DNA of 64,000 nucleotides from contig CABRHX010000005.1 in assembly GCA_902470805.1 (NCBI GenBank), positions 1 through 64,000 of the forward strand, written 5' to 3'. The notes below the pieces were generated by a model. The model ran no database searches. It was not told the DNA's origin and saw only the letters and a program-made list of their open reading frames with translations. This document shows, one piece after another, positions 25,975 to 34,936 of this stretch. The DNA comes from an uncultured Collinsella sp. GTDB lineage: Bacteria > Actinomycetota > Coriobacteriia > Coriobacteriales > Coriobacteriaceae. Numbering within the stretch: the stretch's first letter is position 1; the number at the start of each line of letters is the position of its first letter. The position numbers and the translations under genes are program-made.

Positions 25975-27405
25975 ATGGCTCTTTGGGGCGGTCGTTTTGA
26001 GGCGGGCGTGGCCGAGGTCACGCAGGAGTTTGGCGCGTCGTTGCCGGTCGACAAACATCTCTATAAGCAGGATATCGCCGGCTCTAAGGCACATGCCAAG
26101 ATGCTGGCGGCCCAGGGCATTATCAACGCCGAGGACGAGCAGGCGATTGCCGAGGGTCTGACCGGAATCGAACAGGATATCGATGCCGGCAACTTCACCT
26201 TCGACATCAACGACGAGGACATTCACATGTCCATCGAAAGCGAGCTGACGCGCCGCATCGGCGAGGCTGGTAAGCGCCTGCATACCGGGCGTTCGCGTAA
26301 CGACCAGGTGGCGACCGATACGCGCCTGGGCGTCAAGGCGCTGGCCAAGGAGCTCATGGAGGCTAATCTTGAGCTGCGTCATGTGCTGGTGGATGCGGCC
26401 AAGAAGTACGACAAGGTGATTCTGCCGGGCTACACGCACATGCAGCACGCTCAGCCCGTGCTGCTGTCGCATCATCTGCTGGCATATTCCTGGATGTTCG
26501 CGCGTGACTTTACGCGCCTGAAGGCCGCCTTTGATGCCGCCGACAACTGTCCACTAGGTGCTGCCGCGCTTGCCGGTACGAGCTATCCGCTCGATCGCCA
26601 GATGACGGCTGCCGAACTTGGCTTTGCAGGCGTGATTCCCAACTCGCTCGATGCGGTTTCCGACCGTGATTTCCTGCTCGACCTGCATTACGCCGGCTCC
26701 GTCATGGCCATGCACCTGTCGCGTCTTTCCGAGGAGATCGTGCTGTGGTCGAGCTCCGAATTTGGCTTTATCACGCTTTCAGACTCTTACTCCACCGGCT
26801 CGTCTATCATGCCGCAGAAGAAGAACCCCGACTTTGCCGAGCTTATCCGCGGCAAGAGCGGTCGCGTGTACGGCAACCTGGTGCAGTTGCTCGTGACCAT
26901 GAAGGGCTTGCCGCTCGCCTATAACAAGGACTTGCAGGAGGACAAGGAGGGCGCGCTCGATACCGCCCATACGCTCATGCAGTGCCTGTCCGTTATGGCC
27001 GGAATGATTTCGACTTGGACCGTCAACGAGGATGCCATGGCGCGCGAGTGCGGCGTGGGACACCTTGCCGCCACCGATGTTGCCGATTACCTGGCCAAGC
27101 GTGGCCTGCCGTTCCGCGAGGCACATGCCGTGGTGGGGCATCTGGTCCTGATGTGCGAGAAGCGCGGCTGTAATCTTGAGGACCTGCCGTTTGAGGTGTT
27201 CCAGGAGGCAAGCCCGCTCTTTGAGCGCGACATTACCGAGGCGCTCGACATCCCGTCGATTGTCGCCGCGCGCACGACCGAGGGCGGCACCGCTCCTGCC
27301 GCCGTTGCCGCGCAGCTGCAGCGTGCCGAGTCACAGCTCGTGGCCGACGAGGGCGCGTTTGGATCGCTGACCAAGGTAGTCGAGATGGGATACGGGGCAA
27401 AGTAG
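25975..27405 (+). CDS. argH: Argininosuccinate lyase
   Basis: 476-residue fumarase/aspartase-superfamily lyase that releases arginine and fumarate. Visible: WGGRFEAGV at the start, HTGRSRNDQVATDTRL (substrate site), GYTHMQHAQPV, and the mobile signature loop GSSIMPQKKNPDFAELIRGK with its catalytic Ser. AAAGGGG precedes the ATG at 25975; the reading frame continues 25 codons upstream without support. With argG it completes the last two steps of arginine synthesis. Confidence 0.96.
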   Translation: MALWGGRFEAGVAEVTQEFGASLPVDKHLYKQDIAGSKAHAKMLAAQGIINAEDEQAIAEGLTGIEQDIDAGNFTFDINDEDIHMSIESELTRRIGEAGKRLHTGRSRNDQVATDTRLGVKALAKELMEANLELRHVLVDAAKKYDKVILPGYTHMQHAQPVLLSHHLLAYSWMFARDFTRLKAAFDAADNCPLGAAALAGTSYPLDRQMTAAELGFAGVIPNSLDAVSDRDFLLDLHYAGSVMAMHLSRLSEEIVLWSSSEFGFITLSDSYSTGSSIMPQKKNPDFAELIRGKSGRVYGNLVQLLVTMKGLPLAYNKDLQEDKEGALDTAHTLMQCLSVMAGMISTWTVNEDAMARECGVGHLAATDVADYLAKRGLPFREAHAVVGHLVLMCEKRGCNLEDLPFEVFQEASPLFERDITEALDIPSIVAARTTEGGTAPAAVAAQLQRAESQLVADEGAFGSLTKVVEMGYGAK

Positions 27406-27789
27406 GGGTTTGGCTGAAGCCGTATTGCCCTTTTATCGATAAATCGTTTTGCTTTTACGGGCGCCTTCTGTTGCGGGCGCCCGTATTTTGTTGCTATGGG
27501 GGAGGGGCTTGTCGAGAACTTCTGTAGAACCTTTGGGCAGGTTGTGAAGGGGATACGTTCGCGGGTGGCAACCGACCGTCTGCTCTGTTCGATGCGGTTG
27601 ATGGGCGGTCGGATGGTACTCTAATCGGGCTTCGAAACAGAAGTGACACATATGGAGCGCTTTAATAAATTGCAGCGTTTCAATAAACAGCTTTTTGTTT
27701 AACTGCAGCTAAAACTCTGTTACGATGCAGTCCAGGCGGGTGCCGGAATGGGACTTGGGCACGCGCGAACCTACTTGAAAGGCTACCTT
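27406..27789 (+). other. 384-base intergenic region between argH and ndk
   Basis: Contains the argH terminator near its start and, near its end, a probable ndk promoter (TTAACT, 16 bases, TACGAT at about 27721). The middle, about 200 bases, shows no gene, tRNA or clear repeat; a short reading frame on the minus strand there has no ribosome site. Confidence 0.5.
27455..27491 (+). terminator. Terminator after argH
   Basis: ACGGGCGCC pairs with GGCGCCCGT, followed by ATTTTGTT. Confidence 0.8.
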
Positions 27790-28194
27790 ATGGCTATCGA
27801 GAAGACCTTCATCATGATTAAGCCCGACGCCGTGCGCGACCGTAAGATCGGCGAGATCGTTGCTCGCATTGAGCGCAGCGGCCTTGTCATCGAGCGCATG
27901 GAGATGACCACGCTCGAGCGCGCTACCGTCGAGGAGCACTACGCCCATCTGGCCGACAAGCCCTTCTTTGGCGGTCTCTGTGACTTTATGACGAGCGGTC
28001 CGGTCGTCAAGATGGTCGTTTCCGGTCTCTCCGCTGTCTCCAAGATGCGCACTCTCATGGGCGCTACCAACCCGCTTGACGCTGCTCCCGGCACCATTCG
28101 CGGCGATTTCGCTGTCGATGTCAACGCCAACGTGATTCACGGCTCCGACTGCCTGGAGAACGCCGAGATCGAGATCAAGCGCTTCTTTGGCTAA
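27790..28194 (+). CDS. ndk: Nucleoside diphosphate kinase
   Basis: 134-residue housekeeping kinase equalising nucleoside triphosphate pools. The N terminus KTFIMIKPDAV, the GATNPLDAAPGTIRGD segment and the active-site histidine in NVIHGSDCLENAE are all present. The ATG at 27790 follows GAAAGGCTACCTT; a longer frame starting at 27748 lacks a ribosome site. Alone in its unit, with a promoter and terminator of its own. Confidence 0.97.
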   Translation: MAIEKTFIMIKPDAVRDRKIGEIVARIERSGLVIERMEMTTLERATVEEHYAHLADKPFFGGLCDFMTSGPVVKMVVSGLSAVSKMRTLMGATNPLDAAPGTIRGDFAVDVNANVIHGSDCLENAEIEIKRFFG

Positions 28195-28230
28195 ACCAGC
28201 TTTGACTCCTTAAAGCTGTTAGCGTGTGGC

Positions 28231-28268
28231 TTGGGCGCCGCGGAACTCCATCCGCGGCGCCCTTTTAT
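28231..28268 (+). terminator. Terminator after ndk
   Basis: GGGCGCCGCGGA pairs with TCCGCGGCGCCC, followed by TTTTATT. Confidence 0.9.
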
Positions 28269-28280
28269 TCCAGAATCTAT

Positions 28281-28322
28281 GAAGGGGCCCGCTCGGGCAT
28301 GTGTTCCGAGCGGGCCCCTGCT
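28281..28322 (-). terminator. Hairpin at the end of rpiB
   Basis: Perfect 14-bp stem, AGGGGCCCGCTCGG with CCGAGCGGGCCCCT, 24 bases after the rpiB stop on the minus strand; weak T tract. Confidence 0.7.
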
Positions 28323-28345
28323 GTTAGCTTGTGGGACTGAGTGGT

Positions 28346-28813
28346 TTAGGCCTCGTCGACGACCTTGAGGCCGCGCGTGTGGTCGATCTCGTTGAGGAGA
28401 TTGACGCGACGCTCGTGGCGGCCGCCCTCAAACTCGGCGTCGAGCCACTCGTCGACAATCATCTTGGCGAGCTCGGAGCCCACGACGCGGGCGCCAAAGG
28501 CGAGCACGTTGGTGTTGTTGTGCATGCGGGAGAGCTTGGCACTGAAGGGCTCGGAGCACACGACGGCGCGCACGCCCTCTACCTTGTTGGCAGCCAGGCT
28601 GATACCGACGCCGGTGCCGCAGATCAGGATGCCTAGGTCGACGTCGCCGTTGGCAACGGCCTTACCCACTTTGTAGCCGGCGATGGGGTAGTCAAAGCTC
28701 TCGGAGGTGTCGGTGCCAAAGTTCACGACCTCGTAGCCGCGCTCCTTCAGGTGCTCGGAGATGATGTTCTTGAGCTCGACGGCGGCGTGGTCGTTACCGA
28801 TACCGATCTTCAT
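28346..28813 (-). CDS. rpiB: Ribose-5-phosphate isomerase B
   Basis: 155-residue RpiB/LacAB-family sugar phosphate isomerase. Seen: GNDHAAVELK at the N terminus, VDLGILICGTGVGISLAANK with the active-site Cys, and MHNNTNVLAFGARVVG, then GGRHERRV. Cytoplasmic, interconverts ribose and ribulose 5-phosphate. The ATG at 28813 follows AGAGGAACC; the open frame continues 62 codons upstream without a ribosome site. Lac-type paralogues share the fold, but the His and Arg pattern favours RpiB. Confidence 0.92.
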   Translation of the reverse strand: MKIGIGNDHAAVELKNIISEHLKERGYEVVNFGTDTSESFDYPIAGYKVGKAVANGDVDLGILICGTGVGISLAANKVEGVRAVVCSEPFSAKLSRMHNNTNVLAFGARVVGSELAKMIVDEWLDAEFEGGRHERRVNLLNEIDHTRGLKVVDEA

Positions 28814-29046
28814 GGATGGTTCCTCTCTGGTCTGTGCGGCGCAAATGCTAAAGGTGTTTACCGCTTTCGACTGCATGATAACGCGACTCTTGCGTAAACG
28901 CTCGGGCGTTTTTTGGTCAAACGCTTTAGCATGCAACAAGATTGGCTTCTCATGAATAATGCCACCAATTTGTGCTCGAGCGCCGTCCGCCGGAACCATG
29001 GTTGCGGTTTTTGATGCATTGTTATCAAATAAAGGAGGTAACTTTT

Positions 29047-29106
29047 TTGAGAGCCCAGCCCGTTATGCAAGCAGGAGATACCTATGCCTACCGATTCCAT
29101 CCGTGA
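29047..29106 (+). CDS. Possible short leader ORF overlapping the cyuA start
   Basis: AAAGGAGG at 29031-29038 sits eight bases before a TTG at 29047 that opens a 19-codon frame ending 23 bases inside the next gene. The ribosome site is stronger than that of the downstream gene (AGGAG at 29073). It may couple translation or simply be a standby site. No sequence feature marks it as a sensor peptide; low confidence. Confidence 0.25.
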   Translation: MRAQPVMQAGDTYAYRFHP

Positions 29107-30403
29107 TGCCGCGTTTTGCGATGTTTTGAACCGCGAACTTGTCTGTGCACTCGGCTGCACCGAGCCCATTGCCGTTGCCTATGCAGCGGCGCTGGCGAGC
29201 CAGACGCTCGGTTGCGAGCCCGATCATATGGATGTTGCCTGCTCGGGCAACATCATCAAGAACGTCAAGAGCGTGACCGTGCCCAACTCGGGCGGAATGC
29301 ATGGTATTGAAGCCGCGGCCGTGCTGGGTGCCGTGGGCGGCGACGCCAAGAGCGCGCTCGAGGTGCTCGAGAGCGTCGATGACGCGGACCGCGCCCGCGT
29401 GGCCGAGCTGCTTGCCGATGCGGACTACTGCGATGTGTCGCTTGTCGAGGGTGTGCCCAACCTCTACATCAAGGTGACTGCGACGGCCGGGGGCCATACC
29501 GCGGTCGTCGAGATTACCGATCACCACACTAATGTCACGTGCCATACGCTCGACGGTATTCCGGTATGCGGTAAGTCGGCGGGGGAGTGCGCCGCCTGCG
29601 CCGAGCGCGTGGTGGCCGAGCGTGCGGCAGATAACGCCGACACGCCCATGTCGATCGAGGCCATCATCGACTTTATCGAGGACGGTGACATTGAGGACGC
29701 CCGCGCTGCCGTTGAGCGTCAGATTGAGCTGAATGGCGCGATCAGTGCTGAGGGCCTCGCGCACGCTTGGGGCGCCGAGGTGGGCCGTACGCTGCTGGGT
29801 GCTCGTGCCGATGACGTCGCCTGCCGCGCCCGTGCCCGTGCGGCCGCCGGGTCCGACGCCCGCATGAACGGTTGCGCGCTGCCGGTCGCCATTGTGTGCG
29901 GCTCGGGCAATCAGGGCATTACCTGCGCATTGCCCGTCATGGAGTATGCCGAGTACCTGCGTTGCGACCACGAGCGCCTGGTGCGCGCCGTGATGCTGTC
30001 CGATCTTATCGCCGTGCATATCAAGAGCTATATTGGTGCGCTCTCGGCGTTTTGCGGTGCTATTTGCGCTGCGTGCGGCGCCGGCGCTGCGATTACCTGG
30101 CTGTGCGGTGGCACGCGCGAACAGATTGGCGCGACGGTCTCGAATACGCTTGGCAACGTGGGCGGCATCGTGTGCGACGGCGCCAAGGCGAGCTGTGCCG
30201 CCAAGATCTCGGCTGCCGTCGATGCGGCGATTCTGGGCCACGATATGGCCATGCAAGGCCGCGGCTTCCGCGCCGGCGAGGGCCTGATCCAGGATACCGT
30301 TGAGCAGACGATCGCCAGTATGGGCTACGTAGGCCGCGTGGGCATGAAGGACACCGACGTCGAGATCCTCAACATCATGATCGGCAAAACCCAGGTCTGT
30401 TAA
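29084..30403 (+). CDS. cyuA: L-cysteine desulfidase / L-serine dehydratase-like protein (UPF0597, CyuA family)
   Basis: 439-residue cytoplasmic iron-sulphur enzyme of the UPF0597 family, which degrades L-cysteine to pyruvate, ammonia and sulphide. The N-terminal LGCTEPIA holds Cys25, the position of the first [4Fe-4S] ligand in archaeal desulfidase; the C-terminal half has the remaining cysteines in GNVGGIVCDGAKASCAAKI. AGGAG precedes the ATG. No cyuP-like transporter or CyuR regulator lies beside it. It converges with the next gene, the two stops overlapping by four bases with no terminator in between. Serine dehydratase activity remains possible. Confidence 0.85.
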   Translation: MPTDSIRDAAFCDVLNRELVCALGCTEPIAVAYAAALASQTLGCEPDHMDVACSGNIIKNVKSVTVPNSGGMHGIEAAAVLGAVGGDAKSALEVLESVDDADRARVAELLADADYCDVSLVEGVPNLYIKVTATAGGHTAVVEITDHHTNVTCHTLDGIPVCGKSAGECAACAERVVAERAADNADTPMSIEAIIDFIEDGDIEDARAAVERQIELNGAISAEGLAHAWGAEVGRTLLGARADDVACRARARAAAGSDARMNGCALPVAIVCGSGNQGITCALPVMEYAEYLRCDHERLVRAVMLSDLIAVHIKSYIGALSAFCGAICAACGAGAAITWLCGGTREQIGATVSNTLGNVGGIVCDGAKASCAAKISAAVDAAILGHDMAMQGRGFRAGEGLIQDTVEQTIASMGYVGRVGMKDTDVEILNIMIGKTQVC

Positions 30404-31158
30404 GACAGTTCGTCGGCTACTTGGTGTTCGTAGAAGGCTTCTACTACGGCGTTAAAGTCGCGGGCGAAGTCTTCCATGGTTCCGCGCCAGGTGGCTCGGC
30501 CGGGTTTTCCCTGGCCAACATAGGCAGTTTGAATGCCGCAGGCGGGACTGGGGAAGTCGCGCTTGGGATCGTTGCCCACCATAAGGACCTCGTGCGGCTC
30601 GAGCCCCATCACCTGAAGCTGCTCTAGATAGTAGGTGGCATCGGGCTTGCAGCGGGTGGTGTTTCCCATGTGCGTGACGAGCTCAAAGGGAGCGTCGGCC
30701 AGGTCGCCCCAACCCATGCGGCACTCGATGGCCCCCTGGGGAAAGCTGGGGTTGGTAAAGAGCGCACAACGCAGCCCTGCGTCCTGTACGGCCTGGAGCG
30801 CGGCGTGTGCGCCCGGCATGGCGTGGGCGTTAATGACATCGTCGTTCTTGTACGGAAGAACTTCGCGGTCATAGTAGGTAAACGCCTCGTAGATGAGGGG
30901 ATCGGAGAGGCGGATCCCGCATCGGCGCTCGACCTCTTCTTGGTAAAACTCAAGATTGGTGCGGTTGTCCGTGCCGCTGCGGCGATTGGCGTTGAGGTCG
31001 ACCAGGATGGTGCCGAGGCGTGCCATCGTGCCACCGCGGCTGCGGCGCCCGATATCCGCGAGCATCGAAGAGACATCCTTAAAATAGCGAAGGATGAACG
31101 CGTTGAGGTTGATGCTAAGAAGCGTTTCGTCCATATCGAAAACGACTGCTTTGAGCAC
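30400..31158 (-). CDS. HAD family hydrolase
   Basis: 252-residue HAD-superfamily phosphatase. Motif I is AVVFDMDETLLS at the very N terminus, motif II is ALFTNPS, the lysine element is CKPDATYYLEQL and motif IV is VLMVGNDPKRDF. The cap is helical (type I). The GTG at 31158 fits motif I and has GAAAGG seven bases upstream; the open frame extends another 57 codons through the promoter region, without support. Substrate unknown. Confidence 0.85.
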   Translation of the reverse strand: MLKAVVFDMDETLLSINLNAFILRYFKDVSSMLADIGRRSRGGTMARLGTILVDLNANRRSGTDNRTNLEFYQEEVERRCGIRLSDPLIYEAFTYYDREVLPYKNDDVINAHAMPGAHAALQAVQDAGLRCALFTNPSFPQGAIECRMGWGDLADAPFELVTHMGNTTRCKPDATYYLEQLQVMGLEPHEVLMVGNDPKRDFPSPACGIQTAYVGQGKPGRATWRGTMEDFARDFNAVVEAFYEHQVADELS

Positions 31159-31473
31159 GCGGGCACCTTTCTCGTAAATTTGATCTAGAGTCGTTGGCTC
31201 CGGATACTTTACCCCAAAGCGAATTGCCTGGCTGGTTATCGTCAAGTTGCGGAGACGTGTGTTCATAAGATTACGAAAAAGTCTCCACACGAGTAAAAAA
31301 TCGCAGTTCACGCTTGAAATCGAACTCATTTCCCCGTAACCTATACGAACGTGATTGCATAAGCGTCACATTAGTATCTGTCGGCTCCCGAGTGTTCCTA
31401 AACGTTGTGTGCTTGTCGCACCCTTCTGTAGGTCCTAGCAATCGGGGCCCCGTAGTTCGAAAGGGGTCCACCT
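31159..31473 (+). other. 315-base divergent region between a HAD gene and rpsA
   Basis: Must hold the promoter of rpsA and that of the HAD gene. No consensus promoter, repeat or RNA structure stands out; GAAAGGGG just before the rpsA TTG start is the ribosome site. Confidence 0.4.
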
Positions 31474-32640
31474 TTGAGTGAGATTCAGAACTCGTCCATT
31501 TTCTCTCTTGACGATGTCAACGAGGAGGAGATGAACAACCTCATCGACGGTACGATTACCGACTTTGATGAGGGCGATCTCGTTAACGGCACTGTCGTTA
31601 AGATCGAGCATGACGAGGTGCTCGTTGACATCGGATTCAAGTCCGAGGGCGTTATCCCGGTCCGCGAGCTGTCCATCCGCAAGGACGCTAACCCTGCAGA
31701 CATCGTTGCACTCGGTGATCCCATCGAGGCTCTGGTTCTCCAGAAGGAGGACAAGGACGGTCGTCTGGTCCTGTCCAAAAAGCGTGCCGAGTACGAGCGT
31801 GCTTGGAACCGCATCGAGGAGAAGTTCAACTCCGGCGAGAACGTCGAGGGCGAGGTTATCGAGGTTGTCAAGGGCGGCCTGATTCTCGACATCGGCCTGC
31901 GTGGCTTCCTGCCTGCTTCCCTCGTCGACCTCCGTCGCGTTAAGGACCTCACCTCTTACATGGGCACCCGCATCGAGGCCCGCGTCATCGAGATGGACCG
32001 CAACCGCAACAACGTCGTCCTCTCCCGTCGCGTCGTGCTCGAGGAGTCCCGTAAGGCCGAGCGCTCCGAGATCCTGTCCAAGCTCAAGTCTGGCATGCGT
32101 CTCCAGGGCACCGTTTCCTCCATCGTCGACTTCGGCGCCTTCGTCGACCTCGGCGGTATCGACGGCCTCATCCACATCTCCGAGCTTTCCTGGAACCACG
32201 TCAACCATCCTTCCGAGGTTGTCAAGGTCGGCCAGGAGGTCGAGGTCGAGGTTCTCGACGTCGATCTCAACCGCGAGCGCATCTCCCTGGGTCTCAAGCA
32301 GACCACCGAGGATCCGTGGCGCGCACTGGTCAAGAAGTACCCCGTCGGCGCTATCGTCGAGGGCACTGTGACCAAGCTTGTCCCGTTCGGCGCTTTCGTC
32401 GACCTGGGCGAGGGCATCGAGGGCCTGGTGCACATCTCCGAGATGGCCAACAAGCACGTCGATCAGCCTTCTCAGGTCACCCATGTGGGCGACAAGGTTC
32501 AGGTCAAGGTCATGGAGATCGACCTCGACCGTCGTCGTATCTCCCTGTCCATGAAGTCCGCTGCTGAGACTCTGGGCGTCGAGATCGAGGTTACCCCGCT
32601 GCCTTCCGAGAAGAAGGACGAGGAGACCGACGCCGAGTAA
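31474..32640 (+). CDS. rpsA: 30S ribosomal protein S1
   Basis: 388-residue RNA-binding protein with four S1 domains (about 30-100, 115-185, 202-272 and 288-360), the last two with the classical V-x-FGAFVDLG and HISE motifs. Six domains are usual in proteobacteria; four are typical of actinobacteria and Firmicutes. Translation appears to start at TTG (31474), preceded by AAAGGGG; no ATG lies in a better position. The C terminus is short, acidic and disordered. Codon bias is strong, as expected for a highly expressed gene. Confidence 0.93.
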   Translation: MSEIQNSSIFSLDDVNEEEMNNLIDGTITDFDEGDLVNGTVVKIEHDEVLVDIGFKSEGVIPVRELSIRKDANPADIVALGDPIEALVLQKEDKDGRLVLSKKRAEYERAWNRIEEKFNSGENVEGEVIEVVKGGLILDIGLRGFLPASLVDLRRVKDLTSYMGTRIEARVIEMDRNRNNVVLSRRVVLEESRKAERSEILSKLKSGMRLQGTVSSIVDFGAFVDLGGIDGLIHISELSWNHVNHPSEVVKVGQEVEVEVLDVDLNRERISLGLKQTTEDPWRALVKKYPVGAIVEGTVTKLVPFGAFVDLGEGIEGLVHISEMANKHVDQPSQVTHVGDKVQVKVMEIDLDRRRISLSMKSAAETLGVEIEVTPLPSEKKDEETDAE

Positions 32641-32664
32641 ATCGGTTTGACGATCACTTGTTTT

Positions 32665-32699
32665 AAGGGACCCGTCCGCAATGGACGGGTCCCTTTTTG
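32665..32699 (+). terminator. Terminator after rpsA
   Basis: AAGGGACCCGTCC pairs with GGACGGGTCCCTT, followed by five T residues. Confidence 0.92.
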
Positions 32700-32965
32700 C
32701 ATTTGGTGCCAAGATGCATGATGCTGCCCATGCTATCCACAAGCTATTTGGTTGTCGGTGCATGAAAAATGCCGACATCCCGCCTCGGGGAGGAGGCGGG
32801 AACGCACCGAGTAGACGGAGGGGTGCGGAGCGCGGTCGCGTCTCGACTGGCGACGTTGCCCATCGACACCCCTATTGTACTGCATAGCGCGGTTCTTGGT
32901 TTATCGTGTCGAACGCTTGTGTTGTGCCATTGCCTGCGGCAACGGTGTGCTACACTCTTGCACTG
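32700..32965 (+). other. Region before the RNase P RNA gene
   Basis: No gene. A strong hairpin, CCCGCCTC with GAGGCGGG, lies at about 32778-32800. The likely rnpB promoter is at the end: TTGCC around 32930 and TACACT at 32951-32956, placing the transcript start at about 32965. Confidence 0.45.
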
Positions 32966-33327
32966 CTGAGTGGGCCAGACGGTCGCGCGATGTGCTGCTT
33001 GCAGCACGCGTGAGGAAAGTCCGGGCTCCAGAGGGCGGGATGCCGGCTAACGGCCGGGCGGAGTGATCCGACGGAAAGCGCCGCAGAAAAGAAGACTCCC
33101 ACCTGCGCCGCAAGGCGTAAAGGGAAAAGCTGAAACGGTGGTGTAAGAGACCACCAGCGTCGTGGTAACACGGCGGCTTGGCAAGCCCCATCCGGAGCAA
33201 GCGCGAATAGGAACGCTATGGGCCGGCCCGGTCCGCGTTCGGGTAGCGTGCGTGGAGCTGCACGGTAACGTGCAGACAAGATAAATGACCGTTCACGACA
33301 GAACCCGGCTTATAGGCCCACTCGGCA
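32966..33327 (+). ncRNA. rnpB: RNase P RNA, bacterial class A
   Basis: Catalytic RNA of RNase P, which matures tRNA 5' ends. The universally conserved blocks are visible: GAGGAAAGTCCGGGCTCC near 33010, the AGGGTGAAA-like GGGAAAAGCTGAAACGGTG segment, GTAAGAGACCACCAG, CGAATAGGAACGCTATGG and the 3' ACAGAACCCGGCTTATAGG before the closing CCCACTC, which pairs with GAGTGGG at the 5' end. Boundaries are set by that terminal helix and may be off by a few bases. Confidence 0.95.
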
Positions 33328-33343
33328 ACTATGTTGACGCTGC

Positions 33344-33442
33344 GACGGCGTCAGCTGGCCGATTTGGCGCTCATTCGTCGGTCGCCGCCATAAGGCGTGC
33401 TCCCTCCTCTTTCGGGCCAAATCGACTCAGCTGACGCCGTCT
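33344..33442. repeat. Long inverted repeat after rnpB (diverged family-2 copy)
   Basis: Arms GACGGCGTCAGCTGGCCGAT plus TTGGC (33344-33368) and GCCAAATCGACTCAGCTGAC plus GCCGTC (33417-33442) are near-perfect reverse complements with one insertion. The loop ends in CTCCTCTTTCGG, shared with the two hairpins near 48.8 and 50.1 kb. It probably terminates rnpB. Confidence 0.8.
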
Positions 33443-33556
33443 CGCTGTTGGCGACGGCATCATTGGCGTTTCCGTTCTTGTTGGCGAGGGCAACGGTACG
33501 GTTTCTGCCGTATTATTGAGGCTGTTTGTTGCTTTGCTTGTTGTTGAGGGGCTTTG

Positions 33557-34192
33557 TTGGACAGCTATTTTACTCTGCAGTCGAATATTGAGGCTTCGGG
33601 CGAGTTTGTGGACCGCAAGAGCCGGTTTATTGCCCAGCTGGTCCATATTGAGTCCGAGGATGAGGCGAATGCCTTTATCGAGATGGTTCGCAAGCGTCAT
33701 TACGACGCTCGACACAATGTTCCCGCGTGGATTTTGGTCGATGGACGCGAACGCCAGAGCGATGACGGTGAGCCGAGCCGCACGAGCGGTATGCCGACGC
33801 TCGAGGTGCTGCGCGGCGCGGGGCTCAAAAATGTTTGCTGCGTAGTGACGCGCTATTTTGGTGGCACGTTGTTGGGGCCTGGTGGCTTGGTACGCGCCTA
33901 TACCGCGGCGACGCAGGCGGCGGTGGCCGCGGCTCAGGAGGCCGGGCAGATCGTCGAGATGGCGAGCGTCGTGCCTGTTGACGTGCACGTGGCCTATCCG
34001 CAGTATGAGCAGGTGCTTCGTTTGGCGCAGGATTCGGGTGCCAAGGTTTCGGATACCGATTACGCGGATGCCGTGACAATTCATTTGGTGTTTAAGGCGG
34101 GGGAGCAGGAGCCGTTTTGCGCTAAGATGCGCGAGCTTATGGCGGGGCGCGAGGAGATTGAGGCCGGCGCTCCCGAATTTGCCGAGTTCTAA
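33557..34192 (+). CDS. yigZ: YigZ/IMPACT family protein
   Basis: 211-residue two-domain protein of the UPF0029 family. The N-terminal RNase PH-like fold shows the signature DGEPSRTSGMPTLEVLRG (about residue 75) and VVTRYFGGTLLGPGGLVRAYT; the C-terminal ferredoxin-like half follows. Homologues influence translation or antitoxin-like processes, but no catalytic function is established. Two TTG codons are adjacent; the second (33557) is better spaced from GAGGGG at 33546-33551 than the first (33554). Confidence 0.88.
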   Translation: MDSYFTLQSNIEASGEFVDRKSRFIAQLVHIESEDEANAFIEMVRKRHYDARHNVPAWILVDGRERQSDDGEPSRTSGMPTLEVLRGAGLKNVCCVVTRYFGGTLLGPGGLVRAYTAATQAAVAAAQEAGQIVEMASVVPVDVHVAYPQYEQVLRLAQDSGAKVSDTDYADAVTIHLVFKAGEQEPFCAKMRELMAGREEIEAGAPEFAEF

Positions 34193-34248
34193 CGGCGACG
34201 GCCGGCGTGCTTTTGGATGGATCCCAAGCGCGCCGGCCGTCGTTTTAT
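34192..34248. terminator. Convergent terminator between yigZ and a redox-type protein gene
   Basis: 17-base arms (CGACGGCCGGCGTGCTT at 34196-34212 against 34226-34242, one mismatch), followed by TTTTATG. Confidence 0.85.
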
Positions 34249-34259
34249 GCTGCTGCCGT

Positions 34260-34706
34260 CTACTCGGCGAGCTGCTTTAGCACATCGCAGACGATTTCGA
34301 CGGCATCGTCGATGCAACCGGGGCAGCTGCGGAGCGGACCCTTGTCCGATCCGATGCCCTTGAGCGTACCGCAGACGGTCGTCGTGTTCTTCTCGCCAAA
34401 ACGCTTGGCGATTTCGCGCGACAGCTTGTAGGTCTGGCCCTTGGTCTTGGGATTTTCCATGCCGTCGCTCATTACAAAGCCCATGATGGCCACGGCGCCC
34501 GAGATGGCGCCGCAGGTTTCGGTCATGCCGCCCATGCCGGCGCCAAAGCCCTCGGTGAGGGTAAAGGCGACCTGGGGGTCGAGCCCGACGGCGGGCGCGA
34601 GCGTGCAGGCGACGGCCTGTGCGCAGTTAAAACCACGGGCGTGGTATTCGGCAGCCTGTGCCTGACAGGCGTTGATGTCGAGCTGGGCCGTATCGATTTG
34701 CTTCAT
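34260..34706 (-). CDS. C_GCAxxG_C_C family protein
   Basis: 148-residue protein of the C_GCAxxG_C_C (TIGR01909/DUF-type) family, small cysteine-rich proteins common in anaerobes and thought to be redox-active. The conserved pattern is visible as FNCAQAV, then ETCGAISGAV, a Cys at TTVCGTLKG and the late CPGCIDDAV pair. The ATG at 34706 follows AAGGAG; the frame runs 24 codons further up without a site. Its divergent neighbour is metY. Confidence 0.85.
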   Translation of the reverse strand: MKQIDTAQLDINACQAQAAEYHARGFNCAQAVACTLAPAVGLDPQVAFTLTEGFGAGMGGMTETCGAISGAVAIMGFVMSDGMENPKTKGQTYKLSREIAKRFGEKNTTTVCGTLKGIGSDKGPLRSCPGCIDDAVEIVCDVLKQLAE

Positions 34707-34813
34707 CGTTGTCTCCTTGGTCACGGTGTACCCGCCTATGGTACCCGTGCCGGTACATGTAACCATCGAGAGCTCCATCTATGCCTCATTTCTATCTATC
34801 GAACAAATGCCTA

Positions 34814-34854
34814 AGGTTGAGACAAACACCCTTGATGCATTTGTCTCATAACCT
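34814..34854. promoter_or_regulatory. Palindrome upstream of metY
   Basis: GAGACAAA (34819-34826) and TTTGTCTC (34840-34847) are perfect reverse complements; the outer flanks AGGTT and AACCT also pair with a two-base offset. It lies in the divergent promoter region, 83 bases before metY, and could be an operator or a hairpin in the metY leader. No SAM riboswitch core was found. Confidence 0.45.
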
Positions 34855-34936
34855 ACCTTGGGGATGGGTTGAGAGGGGTGCAGGGTAGCGGTATCGTGAA
34901 CCGAATAAAACTAAAACCCAGGCAAGGGAGCTAGAT

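Noticed and set aside
27433..27651. 72-codon minus-strand frame between argH and ndk
   Set aside because: No ribosome site, overlaps the argH terminator, and its composition does not resemble that of the neighbouring genes.
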